A DNA stretch of 22,668 bases from contig JAUVQS010000009.1 of NCBI GenBank assembly GCA_030598025.1, positions 1-22,668 on the forward strand, given 5' to 3'. The number at the start of each line of letters is the position of its first letter. Positions within the stretch are counted from its first letter, which is position 1. The stretch comes from Acidimicrobiia bacterium. Lineage in GTDB: Bacteria > Actinomycetota > Acidimicrobiia > Spongiisociales > JAHEDJ01. The notes under the pieces are model-generated. The model searched no databases, had not been told where the DNA came from, and saw only the letters and a program-made list of their open reading frames with translations. Below, one piece after another: positions 6,687 through 14,267 of this stretch. The position numbers and the translations under genes were made by a program.

Positions 6687-7204
6687 GTGAGACTCCCGAC
6701 GATCAGCAAGAGCCTGTCGAACTCCCCGACGCGGCCGGAGTTGTGGAGCTGATCGATGGCCTGATTCTGGGTGTTGAACAGGGGCGATCGGTTCCGCTCT
6801 CGGATCAGGTTCGCCTGGATCGAGAGGCGATGATTCGAGCCCTTCAGCAAATCAAAGCGGAACTGCCCGAGGAGCTCCGAACCGCCCGCTGGATGATCCG
6901 CGAACGGGAAGCCTTCATTTCCCGCACCCAGGAGAAGGCTACGCAGATCCGCAGTGAGGCCGGCGAGCACGCCAGAGAACTCGTGAGCGAATCTCACGTA
7001 TTGGCTGAGGCGGTTGAGGAGGCAAACACGCTGGTGCGTCAAGCTGAAGGCGACGGACGGCGCATCCGTCTCGAGGCAGAGGACTTCGCCGAAGACCGCC
7101 TCCAGCATCTCGAGATTCTCTTCGCCAAGCTGCTGAAGCAGATTCGCGAATCCAGGGCTGAGTTCCACCGGGCGCGCCCGGCTCCCACCGAAGTACCTGA
7201 ATGA
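6683..7204 (+). CDS. Coiled-coil protein, probable SepIVA/DivIVA-like division or polarity factor
   Basis: The 173-residue protein has no enzyme motif. After a Pro/Glu-rich N-terminus (1-20) there is a short globular segment, VVELIDGLILGVEQGRSVPLSD (20-42), then nearly continuous charged heptad-like helix to about 160 (REREAFISRTQEKATQI, AEAVEEANTLVRQAEGD), as in DivIVA-type or ATP-synthase-b-like coiled coils. A gene of this sort sits just before yceD/DUF177 and rnc in mycobacteria (Rv2927c, named SepIVA, a septation factor), so synteny suggests the same role here. The ATG overlaps the coaD stop; the stop overlaps the DUF177 start. Coiled coil is seen; the division role is inferred from position. 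Confidence 0.7.
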   Translation: MSETPDDQQEPVELPDAAGVVELIDGLILGVEQGRSVPLSDQVRLDREAMIRALQQIKAELPEELRTARWMIREREAFISRTQEKATQIRSEAGEHARELVSESHVLAEAVEEANTLVRQAEGDGRRIRLEAEDFAEDRLQHLEILFAKLLKQIRESRAEFHRARPAPTEVPE

Positions 7205-7722
7205 GCAGCACAGCCGTGAAGCCAGAGCCGTCGCCCTTCGTGTTCGCGGTGGGCGAGCTTCGCCCGGGAGACCATCGCGACTACGTCGCCGAGGGACCGC
7301 TCGGGGTCACGCTTGACACAGGTCGGGTCGTAAACGATGTGAGCCTGACGGTGCGCATTTCCGCACTATCCGACGGCGTCGTTGCCAATGGGACGGTCAC
7401 GTTCGGAGCGGTCCTGGTCTGTCATCGATGCCTGGCCGAAAACACCGAGGAGCGGTCGGTCGAGGTCATGCAGGTGTTTCAAGCCGAGCCGGATGAAGAC
7501 GGCCGACGCTTCGAATCCGACGGGACGATTGATATCGAGCCCGCCGTTCGCGACGAGGTTGTGCTGGGCCTTCCGCTGGCGCCTTTGTGCCGGTCGGATT
7601 GCCTGGGACTTTGCACTGTGTGCGGAACCGACTTGAATACCAATCCGTGTTCCGGCCATACTGATGAGTCGGATCACCCACTTGCTGCTTTGCGGCAGCT
7701 GCTGGACCCTCAGGACACCTAA
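7201..7722 (+). CDS. YceD/DUF177 family protein
   Basis: This 173-residue protein belongs to the DUF177 family, which nearly always sits just before rpmF. In plants and E. coli members are linked to 23S rRNA accumulation. Family features seen are a central LVCHRCLAE CxxC site (about 76-84) after a beta-rich half, and a C-terminal LPLAPLCRSDCLGLCTVCGTDL segment with further cysteines, as is usual in actinobacterial members. The cysteines suggest metal binding. ATG 7201 overlaps the previous stop (ATGA). rpmF follows after 11 nt. Confidence 0.9.
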   Translation: MSSTAVKPEPSPFVFAVGELRPGDHRDYVAEGPLGVTLDTGRVVNDVSLTVRISALSDGVVANGTVTFGAVLVCHRCLAENTEERSVEVMQVFQAEPDEDGRRFESDGTIDIEPAVRDEVVLGLPLAPLCRSDCLGLCTVCGTDLNTNPCSGHTDESDHPLAALRQLLDPQDT

Positions 7723-7733
7723 GGAGTGCGCCC

Positions 7734-7910
7734 ATGGCGGTGCCCAAGAAGAAGATGTCGCGTTCGCGTACGCGGCGGCGGAAAGCTCAATGGAAGCTGA
7801 ATCGCCCCGGTGCGTCGACGTGCCCGCAATGCCACAGTCCCAAGCTGCCGCATCGTGCGTGCTCGAACTGCGGTACCTACCGCGGTCGCGAGATCATCGA
7901 AACCGAGTAG
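7734..7910 (+). CDS. rpmF: 50S ribosomal protein L32
   Basis: I translated this short frame by hand: 58 residues starting MAVPKKKMSRSRTRRRKAQW, which is the typical L32 start, with C30-x2-C33 and C43-x2-C46 forming a zinc ribbon and ending GREIIETE. A strong AAGGAG lies 7 nt before the ATG. Like L28 in this window, it is the zinc-binding form. It sits in the classic yceD-rpmF-plsX order, which ties ribosome and membrane-lipid synthesis together in many bacteria. Confidence 0.95.
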   Translation: MAVPKKKMSRSRTRRRKAQWKLNRPGASTCPQCHSPKLPHRACSNCGTYRGREIIETE

Positions 7911-7920
7911 TTTTTCGGTT
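7901..7920 (+). promoter_or_regulatory. Small inverted repeat at the rpmF-plsX junction
   Basis: AACCGA (7901-7906, last codons of rpmF) and TCGGTT (7915-7920) are exact complements with an 8-nt loop containing the rpmF stop and a short T-run. The stem ends directly against the plsX ATG, and plsX has no Shine-Dalgarno. It could tie plsX translation to ribosomes finishing rpmF, or be chance. Confidence 0.3.
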
Positions 7921-8892
7921 ATGGCCCGGGTAGCCCTCGATGCGATGGGGGGTGACCACGCCCCCGATGAGATCATCGCCGGTGGTGTCGCCGCCGCCGA
8001 AGCGGGCCACGACGTCATTCTCGTCGGCGAACCCTCTGTCATTGCCGGTCGTCTCGACGCGCTCGGGTCCGACCTCCCGGTGGTGGCGGCCGGTCAGGTC
8101 ATCGAAATGGACGAGAATCCGGCACGGGCTATTCGCGAGAAAACCGATAGCTCAATTGCTGTAGTCGCCCGGTTGGTCAAGACGGGTGAGGCCGATGCAA
8201 TGGTCTCGGCCGGCTCGACCGGAGCGACGCTGGCGGCTGCCACGGTCATTCTTCGGAGAGCACCAGGCGTTCTGAGACCCGCAGTTGCTTCGATCTTCCC
8301 GACCCCCGGCAGTCACACCGTCGTCCTCGATTCCGGGGCCAACCCAGACTGCAAGCCGGAGCACCTCGTGCAGTTCGGGATCATGGGAGCCCTGGTCGCC
8401 GAACTCTATCTCGGTGTTGATCATCCGCGGGTTGGACTGCTGAACATCGGCGAAGAAGAGAACAAGGGTCGCGAACTCGAGAAGAGCGCATTCGCTCTCC
8501 TGGCCTCCACCGATCTGAACTTCATCGGCAACGTCGAGGGCAGAGATCTGGCGTCGGACCGGGCCGATGTGTTCGTCACCGACGGTTTCACGGGCAATGT
8601 GCTGCTCAAGACCACAGAAGGTGCCGTGCAGTTCATCGTCGAGTTTCTCCAGACGGCTCTCATCAAACTGCCTCCTGAGGATCTGGCCGTCGTCACGCCG
8701 GTCATGGCCGAGGTCAGGCAGGCCCTCGATCACGAAGAGCACGGAGGGGGGCACCTTCTCGGCACCAACGGGGTGGTTGTGATCGCGCACGGCTCATCTT
8801 CAAGGATTGCCATCGCCAATGCAGTGGCGATGGCATCGGACGGGGCCGATCGCGACCTGGCCGGTCACGTGGCCCGGCGGCTCGGCACGTGA
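7921..8892 (+). CDS. plsX: Phosphate acyltransferase PlsX
   Basis: PlsX converts acyl-ACP to acyl-phosphate, the donor for PlsY in phosphatidic acid synthesis, as a peripheral membrane enzyme. The 323-residue product starts MARVALDAMGGDHAPDE (family hallmark DAMGGDHAP) and carries VSAGSTGATLAAA, the LDSGANPDCKPEHLVQFG stretch, LLNIGEEENKGRE, and FVTDGFTGNVLLKT. I chose ATG 7921 over an upstream in-frame start inside rpmF (7810), because the family begins exactly at this motif. The start lies 10 nt after the rpmF stop. The stop overlaps the rnc GTG by 4 bp. The FakA-like gene upstream in the same run may supply acyl-phosphate by a second route. Confidence 0.96.
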   Translation: MARVALDAMGGDHAPDEIIAGGVAAAEAGHDVILVGEPSVIAGRLDALGSDLPVVAAGQVIEMDENPARAIREKTDSSIAVVARLVKTGEADAMVSAGSTGATLAAATVILRRAPGVLRPAVASIFPTPGSHTVVLDSGANPDCKPEHLVQFGIMGALVAELYLGVDHPRVGLLNIGEEENKGRELEKSAFALLASTDLNFIGNVEGRDLASDRADVFVTDGFTGNVLLKTTEGAVQFIVEFLQTALIKLPPEDLAVVTPVMAEVRQALDHEEHGGGHLLGTNGVVVIAHGSSSRIAIANAVAMASDGADRDLAGHVARRLGT

Positions 8893-9566
8893 CCGGAATA
8901 GAAGGGCGCCTGGGACACGATTTCCGCACCCCCGGATTGCTGATCCACGCGCTAACGCACCGGTCCCTGGAGTCCGAGCGACCGACAGAGCCATCGAACG
9001 AGCGGCTCGAGTTTCTCGGCGATGCCGTGCTTCAGCTGGTCGTGACAGATTTCCTCTTCGATGAATACCCGGAACTCCCCGAAGGGCAGATGGCGAAAGT
9101 GCGAGCTGCCTGTGTGAACCGCTCTGAGCTGGCCCGAATCGCCCGGCGCCTGGAACTCGGTTCCGATCTGCGGCTCGGCAGGGGAGAAGAGTCGACGGGT
9201 GGGCGCGAGAAGTCGTCGATTCTGGCCGACGGTCTCGAGGCCGTGCTCGCCGCCGTCTACCTCGACGGAGGAATCGTGGCGGCCGCGTCGGTGATCATGA
9301 AGCACTGGGAGGCGCTGATCCGGGAGAAGGCTACGAGTCCCGGGCGACTCGATTACAAGACACGACTTCAGGAGGTGCTGGCCGCCCTGGCGAAGACACC
9401 CATTTACGAGGTCGACGGCGACGGTCCGGATCATGCCCGTGTCTTCCAGGCAACGGTCGCCGTCGATGGCGACATGATCGGGAGCGGTGCCGGACAGTCG
9501 AAGAAGGAAGCCCAGCAAGCCGCGGCGAAAGAAGCATTGGGAAGCTTGCAGAGCGAGAACCGCTGA
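8889..9566 (+). CDS. rnc: Ribonuclease III
   Basis: RNase III cuts double-stranded RNA, including the rRNA precursor. The 225-residue protein has the catalytic signature NERLEFLGDAV (37-47; Glu41 and Asp45 are metal ligands), ILADGLEAVLAAVYLDGG (about 109-126) with the second acidic pair, and a C-terminal dsRNA-binding domain (about 154-220) ending GQSKKEAQQAAAKEAL. The length is normal. The GTG start overlaps the plsX stop (GTGA). About 70 nt separate it from mutM. Confidence 0.96.
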   Translation: MTGIEGRLGHDFRTPGLLIHALTHRSLESERPTEPSNERLEFLGDAVLQLVVTDFLFDEYPELPEGQMAKVRAACVNRSELARIARRLELGSDLRLGRGEESTGGREKSSILADGLEAVLAAVYLDGGIVAAASVIMKHWEALIREKATSPGRLDYKTRLQEVLAALAKTPIYEVDGDGPDHARVFQATVAVDGDMIGSGAGQSKKEAQQAAAKEALGSLQSENR

Positions 9567-9613
9567 ACGAGGTATCGATGTCTCTCGTTCTCGACGCACT
9601 AGTACCTGGTTCC

Positions 9614-9638
9614 GGGGCCACTCCGAAGGAGTGGCCCC
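9614..9638 (+). promoter_or_regulatory. Perfect 11-bp hairpin enclosing the mutM ribosome-binding site
   Basis: GGGGCCACTCC (9614-9624) pairs exactly with GGAGTGGCCCC (9628-9638) around a GAA triloop. The 3' arm ends directly at the mutM TTG start. The only Shine-Dalgarno, AAGGAG (9626-9631, 7 nt before TTG), lies in the loop and 3' arm, so the folded form would hide it. With no T-run after the stem, a terminator is less likely but not excluded. Confidence 0.6.
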
Positions 9639-10469
9639 TTGCCTGAACTTCCCGAAGTCGAGACGGTTCGTCGTTCTCTCGCCCCGGTACTTGAAGGAGC
9701 GACGATCAGCGGTGTCGACGTTGATCACCCACGGATGCTTCGCAGGCAGCCGCGGCCTCGTGATTTTCGCGATCGACTGCTCGGCCGTCTGATCGAATCG
9801 GTCGGTCGTCACGGCAAGTTCCTCATCATCGATGTCGATGGCGATCTCACCTGGGTCATCCATCTCGGAATGTCGGGTCGGATGGGTCTGGAGCCATCCG
9901 GTGCCGACCGGGTGCCACACACCCACGTGGTGATCGAGACCGACCAGGGCCGGGAGATGCACTTCATCGATCCCAGGACTTTTGGATTCACGGCCGTCTA
10001 CACGCCGGAGGAATTCGAGGAGCAGCCGTTTGCCCGGCTGGGCCCCGACGCTCTGAATCAACTGCCGCGCTATACCCGATTGGTACCCCGGCTCGAGGGT
10101 CGAACCATCGCGATCAAATCTCTCCTACTCAATCAGTACTTCATCGCCGGGTTGGGCAATATCTACGCCGATGAGGTACTGCACCGATCGCACATCCGGC
10201 CGGGGCGATCGGCGGGAACTCTGGACCGCGAGGAGATTCGCAGCCTGAGAAACGCGATCACGCCGGTACTTCGGGCCGGATTGCGGTGGGGCGGGACGAG
10301 CCTCAGCGATCTCGCCTACCTGCTTCCCGACGGTCGGGCAGGGGATTACCTCCAGCGGTTGCGGGTCTACGGACGGGCGGGCGAGCCGTGCCGGCGCGAT
10401 GGGACGCCAATCGAGCGTTCGGTAATCGGCGGAAGGAGCAGTTTCTGGTGTCCGACCTGCCAGCGCTGA
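9639..10469 (+). CDS. mutM: Formamidopyrimidine-DNA glycosylase (Fpg/MutM) with altered zinc finger
   Basis: MutM removes 8-oxoguanine and formamidopyrimidines and nicks the abasic site. The 276-residue protein starts (M)PELPEVETVRRSL, giving catalytic Pro2 and Glu3. It has Lys60 in GRHGKFLII, the HLGMSGRM loop, and NIYADEVLHRSHIRP with the helix-two-turn-helix. The C-terminal zinc finger reads PCRRDGTPIERSVIGGR...WCPTCQR: Cys251, Asp254, Cys271, Cys274, with the damage-site Arg266 kept. Asp stands where the second zinc Cys is expected. The codon (GAT) differs from a Cys codon at more than one base. The TTG start is fixed by the mandatory Pro2 and follows a hairpin holding AAGGAG. The 3' end overlaps acyP by 22 bp. 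Confidence 0.93.
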   Translation: MPELPEVETVRRSLAPVLEGATISGVDVDHPRMLRRQPRPRDFRDRLLGRLIESVGRHGKFLIIDVDGDLTWVIHLGMSGRMGLEPSGADRVPHTHVVIETDQGREMHFIDPRTFGFTAVYTPEEFEEQPFARLGPDALNQLPRYTRLVPRLEGRTIAIKSLLLNQYFIAGLGNIYADEVLHRSHIRPGRSAGTLDREEIRSLRNAITPVLRAGLRWGGTSLSDLAYLLPDGRAGDYLQRLRVYGRAGEPCRRDGTPIERSVIGGRSSFWCPTCQR

Positions 10470-10738
10470 TTGCGCGACGACTGTTGGTGTCCGGACGGGT
10501 ACAGGGCGTGGGATTTCGAGCAAGCACCATCGAGGCAGCAACCCGGCTCGGGATCGTCGGGTGGGTTTGTAACCGGCAGGATGGTCGGGTCGAGGTGCAC
10601 GCCCAGGCTTTGGCTGCTCTTGTCGATGAGTTCGAGCGCTGGCTCCAACAGGGCCCGCGCTGGGCCCGTGTGACCGGGGTGTCTACACAGGATCTCGAGG
10701 TGGATCTGGGTCTGAGGGGCTTCGAAATCCGCTGGTAG
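10448..10738 (+). CDS. acyP: Acylphosphatase
   Basis: Acylphosphatase hydrolyses acyl-phosphates to carboxylate and phosphate. The 96-residue product has the family signature GRVQGVGFRAST (about 17-28; Arg binds phosphate) and the second conserved stretch GIVGWVCNRQDGRVEVHAQ with the catalytic Asn. I chose GTG 10448 because AAGGAG lies 9 nt upstream and the size is normal for the family; a longer in-frame start at 10286 would lie deep inside mutM. It overlaps mutM by 22 bp. The mutM-acyP-smc order is common in actinobacteria. The in vivo substrate is unknown; acyl-phosphate from the PlsX step is a possible but unproven one. Confidence 0.92.
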   Translation: MSDLPALIARRLLVSGRVQGVGFRASTIEAATRLGIVGWVCNRQDGRVEVHAQALAALVDEFERWLQQGPRWARVTGVSTQDLEVDLGLRGFEIRW

Positions 10739-10766
10739 AAGACCCGGCACCGTCTCGACACTGTGA

Positions 10767-10772
10767 TAGCCT
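10767..10772 (+). promoter_or_regulatory. Weak candidate -10 box upstream of smc
   Basis: TAGCCT (TANNNT) lies in the 59-bp gap between acyP and smc, the longest gap in this part of the run apart from that before mutM. The implied start near 10779 leaves a short leader with AAGGG before the TTG. No -35 match was found. Confidence 0.25.
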
Positions 10773-10797
10773 GCCGAAATCACAAGGGTGTAATTCT

Positions 10798-13700
10798 TTG
10801 TATCTAAAGACGTTGAAACTAGTTGGCTTCAAGTCGTTCGCCGATCGAACGCGCCTCGAACTCGAGCCCGGTGTCACGGTCGTCGTCGGCCCGAACGGTT
10901 CGGGAAAGTCGAACATCGTCGACGCGATCGCCTGGGTGATGGGAACTCAGTCAACGCGCACGTTGCGAACACAAAAGATGGAGGACCTCATCTTCGCCGG
11001 GACGGCTACCAGGCCGGCTCTTGGTAGGTCCGAGGTCACGCTGACCTTTGACAACATCTCGCGGTCGCTCCCCCTGGATCTTGACGAAGTGTCGATCTCT
11101 CGTCGTCTGTACCGGGACGGTTCATCCGATTACGAGATCAACGGAGTCGGGGTTCGTCTGCTGGACGTTCAGGAATTGTTGTCGGATTCCGGTGTCGGCC
11201 GGCACCAACACGTGATCGTCGGCCAGGGCCAACTCGACGAGATCCTCAACGCCAAACCCGAAGATCACCGGGCCGTCATCGAAGAAGCGGCCGGAGTGCT
11301 CAAGCACCGCCTGCGCAAGGACCGCGCCATTCGGCGTCTCGATAGCACCGACGCCGATCTTCTTCGCTTGAACGACATTCTCGGAGAGCTGAAGCGCCAG
11401 ATTCGTCCACTGCGGCGTCAAGCCAGAGCGGCCGAACGGTATCTGATCATTCGCGATGAGATTCGGGCGCTGCGGTTGTTCATCGGCGGAGAGGACCTGC
11501 GTTCCATCGGGGACCGATTGAAGGTCGTCGCCGGCGAACATGGAGATCTTGACGAATGGCTCATCACGGCAGCCGCAGAGGAAGCCAGTCTGGCTGCCTC
11601 GATTGAGCCGCTGACCCGGGCCGCCGGTGAGACGGGTCGTCGCCTCGAAGTGGACACGGCCGCTGCCGCACGGCTCGAGACGGCCGCCGAGCGGTTCCGT
11701 CGCATCGCCCAGGTTGCCCACGAGCGCCACCGCGCTTTGTCGCAGCGAATCCAGGGAGCCGGTGAGCGGCGACGGGACATGCAGGAGGAGGCCAGGCAGA
11801 TCCAATCCGAGCTGGCGCGGAGCTCAGAGGAAGAGCGCCGCGCCCGCACAGATGCCGAACGTGCCGAGCGGGCACATCGTGAATTTGAGGATGAAGAGCG
11901 GTCGCTGGCCGAGCAGGAGCAGATGCCCACGGAGGGAGCAGTTGCGGCCGTGCGCGGTGATCTCGGCTCGCTGGATGCTGCAGTACTGAGGGATGAGCGC
12001 GAGGCCGATCAAATCGGGCGTCGACTCGAATCTCTCCACGGGCAGTTGGAGTCCGAGTCGATCGAAACCGACCGTCTCCAGGCTGAGATCGAGCGTGATG
12101 ACATCGCGGCGACGGCCGCCCAGCAGGCTCACGAATCGGCGGTGGCGGATCGCGGCAACCAGCAATCGATCTGGGAAGCGGCCGAAACCGACCTGCAAGA
12201 CACTCGTCTGACTGTTTCGGCTGCTGCGGCTCGGGCCGAGGCGTTGGAATCGGCAGCGGACGGCCTGGCCGATCCGCAAGCCCGGGAAAGGGCTGCCGCG
12301 GCCGGTGGTGTTCGTGGCAGCCTGGCCACCATTCTGGATGTTCCGGATGGGCTGGCCGCGGCGATCGACGCGGCGCTTGGCCCCTGGAGTGACGCCCTGG
12401 CGGTCAACGGCCCAACGGCCATTGAAGAGGTGGTCGGAGATCTCAAAGCGCACGGAATGGGAGGTATCCCTCTCATCACTCCCCGATTCACCGGTGGTGA
12501 CTTGCCCGCTCGTCCCATCGCGGATTCCTTTGGCCTACAGACGCTGGCGGACGCCCTGGGGGGTCGGGCCGATCGGGAGTTGGCTGCTTCCCTGCTCGGA
12601 GATGTAGTGCTGGCCGAGGGTTGGTCGGCCGGCTGGCAGATCGTTTCCAAGCATCCGGCTATCCGGGTGGTGACGCCCGAGGGAGACCTCATCACAGCCG
12701 ATGGCATCCGTGTTGCTCATCCAGATGGAGCCACCCCGGCTGTGCTCGAGCAGGCTCGGGTGGCGCTGGAGGAAGCCGAACTCAATCTCGCCCGGGCCGA
12801 GAGTCGGCACATCGCAGCCCACCGGGACTTTGAGCGCACGCGCGACGTCGAACGGTCCGCTCTCGAATCGCTGGAGCTGATCGAGGCGAGCCTCTCAGGA
12901 GCGACCGAAGCCCTTTCCCGTCTGGAACGGACCAGGAGCGGTGTTGAGCATGAGATCGATCGCCTCGAACAGCGACGGTCACTGCTGCTCGACTCGGCGG
13001 CCGGTCGCGAGAGGAGGATCGCTGAGTTGCGCGGGCGGCTGAGCGCCCTCGAAGGAGAAGAAGCTGAACGTCAGCGCGCCTGGGAAGAGTTGGCCGTTCG
13101 ACGGCTGGCCGTTGCGAAACAGCGAGACGAGGCGAGAGAGGAGCGCCAGCAGGCGGCTGCCGAACTCGGTGCGGTCGTTGAACGCAGGCGTTTGCTGGAG
13201 AGGCGGCTGGCCGCCATTCAAGGTGACCTCCAGGACCTCGTGGATCGCCCCGGCGACCCGCGGCGGCTGGCGGAACTGGAGTTTGCCGAAGACGGTGCCC
13301 GTCGTTCTCTGGCTGCCGTGCGGGCGCACGTTGGCACCCTGCGGCAGCGTCAGATGGAACTCCGCTCGGCGGCGGGTGAGGCCGGCGAGCGGCTCACGAC
13401 GGCGCGCCGGCAACTCGATGAGATTCGAGTGTCGATCGCCAATCACAAGGAGCAGCGCGCCAGGCTCGATGTCGAGTCCGCCGAGTTGAAGGTTCGATTA
13501 GAAACCGTCGCCGAAGGGCTGCGCCGGGACGTCGACGCCACTGAAGAGCAGGCGCTGGACGCTCCGACACCGGAAGTCGAGGAGGGCGTCGACCGCCGGG
13601 AACGTTTGGTCTCCCTCGAGGCCGAAGTGCGGCGCATGGGAAACATCAATCCGTTGGCCGCCGAGGAGTATCAAGAGCTCGAGGGTCGGCGCCTCCACCT

Positions 13701-14256
13701 CCAGGAACAACTTGATGATCTAGAGAGCAGCAGAAACGAGCTCCGCAAGGTGATTTCCGCTCTCGACGAGCAGATCGTCGGCCTCTTCAAGTTGGCTTTC
13801 GACGAAGTCGCGGCCGCCTACGAGCAGCATTTCTCGGTCCTGTTCCCCGGCGGGCGCGGACGGTTGGTCCTCACCGATCCGGATGATCACCTATCAACCG
13901 GTGTCGATATCGAAGCACAACCGCTGGGCAAGAAGGTGGGCCGGTTGTCACTGCTATCCGGCGGTGAGCGCTCGCTGGCGGCATTGGCCTTCTTGTTCGC
14001 GGTGTTCAAGGCCAGGCCGAGTCCTTTCTACATTGTTGACGAAGTGGAAGCAGCGCTCGACGATGCCAACCTTCGTCGCTTCCTGCGGCTGGTCGACGAA
14101 TTCCGTCGGACTGCGCAACTGGTGATCGTGACACATCAGCAGCAGACCATGGAGGCTGCAGACATCCTGTACGGCGTCACCATGGAGCCCGGTGGCTCGT
14201 CGAAGGTCGTCGCCAAGCGAATGATGGAATCACCCGCACCGGTTCCTGCGTCGTAG
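10798..14256 (+). CDS. smc: Chromosome segregation protein SMC
   Basis: SMC is the ATPase of the bacterial condensin, working with ScpA/ScpB (not in this window) to organise and separate chromosomes. The 1152-residue protein starts YLKTLKLVGFKSFADRT, has Walker A GPNGSGKSN (31-39), a long coiled coil (about 165-500), a hinge from about 500 to 650 (GGVRGSLATILDVP, then AIDAALGPWSDALAVNG), a returning coiled coil (about 650-1000), the ABC signature LSLLSGGERSLAAL (about 1050), and Walker B FYIVDEVEAALDD (about 1077). The length is normal. The TTG start is forced, because the conserved N-terminus begins at the next codon. ftsY follows 11 nt later. Confidence 0.97.
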   Translation: MYLKTLKLVGFKSFADRTRLELEPGVTVVVGPNGSGKSNIVDAIAWVMGTQSTRTLRTQKMEDLIFAGTATRPALGRSEVTLTFDNISRSLPLDLDEVSISRRLYRDGSSDYEINGVGVRLLDVQELLSDSGVGRHQHVIVGQGQLDEILNAKPEDHRAVIEEAAGVLKHRLRKDRAIRRLDSTDADLLRLNDILGELKRQIRPLRRQARAAERYLIIRDEIRALRLFIGGEDLRSIGDRLKVVAGEHGDLDEWLITAAAEEASLAASIEPLTRAAGETGRRLEVDTAAAARLETAAERFRRIAQVAHERHRALSQRIQGAGERRRDMQEEARQIQSELARSSEEERRARTDAERAERAHREFEDEERSLAEQEQMPTEGAVAAVRGDLGSLDAAVLRDEREADQIGRRLESLHGQLESESIETDRLQAEIERDDIAATAAQQAHESAVADRGNQQSIWEAAETDLQDTRLTVSAAAARAEALESAADGLADPQARERAAAAGGVRGSLATILDVPDGLAAAIDAALGPWSDALAVNGPTAIEEVVGDLKAHGMGGIPLITPRFTGGDLPARPIADSFGLQTLADALGGRADRELAASLLGDVVLAEGWSAGWQIVSKHPAIRVVTPEGDLITADGIRVAHPDGATPAVLEQARVALEEAELNLARAESRHIAAHRDFERTRDVERSALESLELIEASLSGATEALSRLERTRSGVEHEIDRLEQRRSLLLDSAAGRERRIAELRGRLSALEGEEAERQRAWEELAVRRLAVAKQRDEAREERQQAAAELGAVVERRRLLERRLAAIQGDLQDLVDRPGDPRRLAELEFAEDGARRSLAAVRAHVGTLRQRQMELRSAAGEAGERLTTARRQLDEIRVSIANHKEQRARLDVESAELKVRLETVAEGLRRDVDATEEQALDAPTPEVEEGVDRRERLVSLEAEVRRMGNINPLAAEEYQELEGRRLHLQEQLDDLESSRNELRKVISALDEQIVGLFKLAFDEVAAAYEQHFSVLFPGGRGRLVLTDPDDHLSTGVDIEAQPLGKKVGRLSLLSGGERSLAALAFLFAVFKARPSPFYIVDEVEAALDDANLRRFLRLVDEFRRTAQLVIVTHQQQTMEAADILYGVTMEPGGSSKVVAKRMMESPAPVPAS

Positions 14257-14267
14257 AATCGTCCTTC

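Noticed and set aside
8952..10061. A 369-residue minus-strand open frame
   Set aside because: It is antisense to rnc and mutM, both with clear catalytic motifs. It has no ribosome-binding site or family signature.
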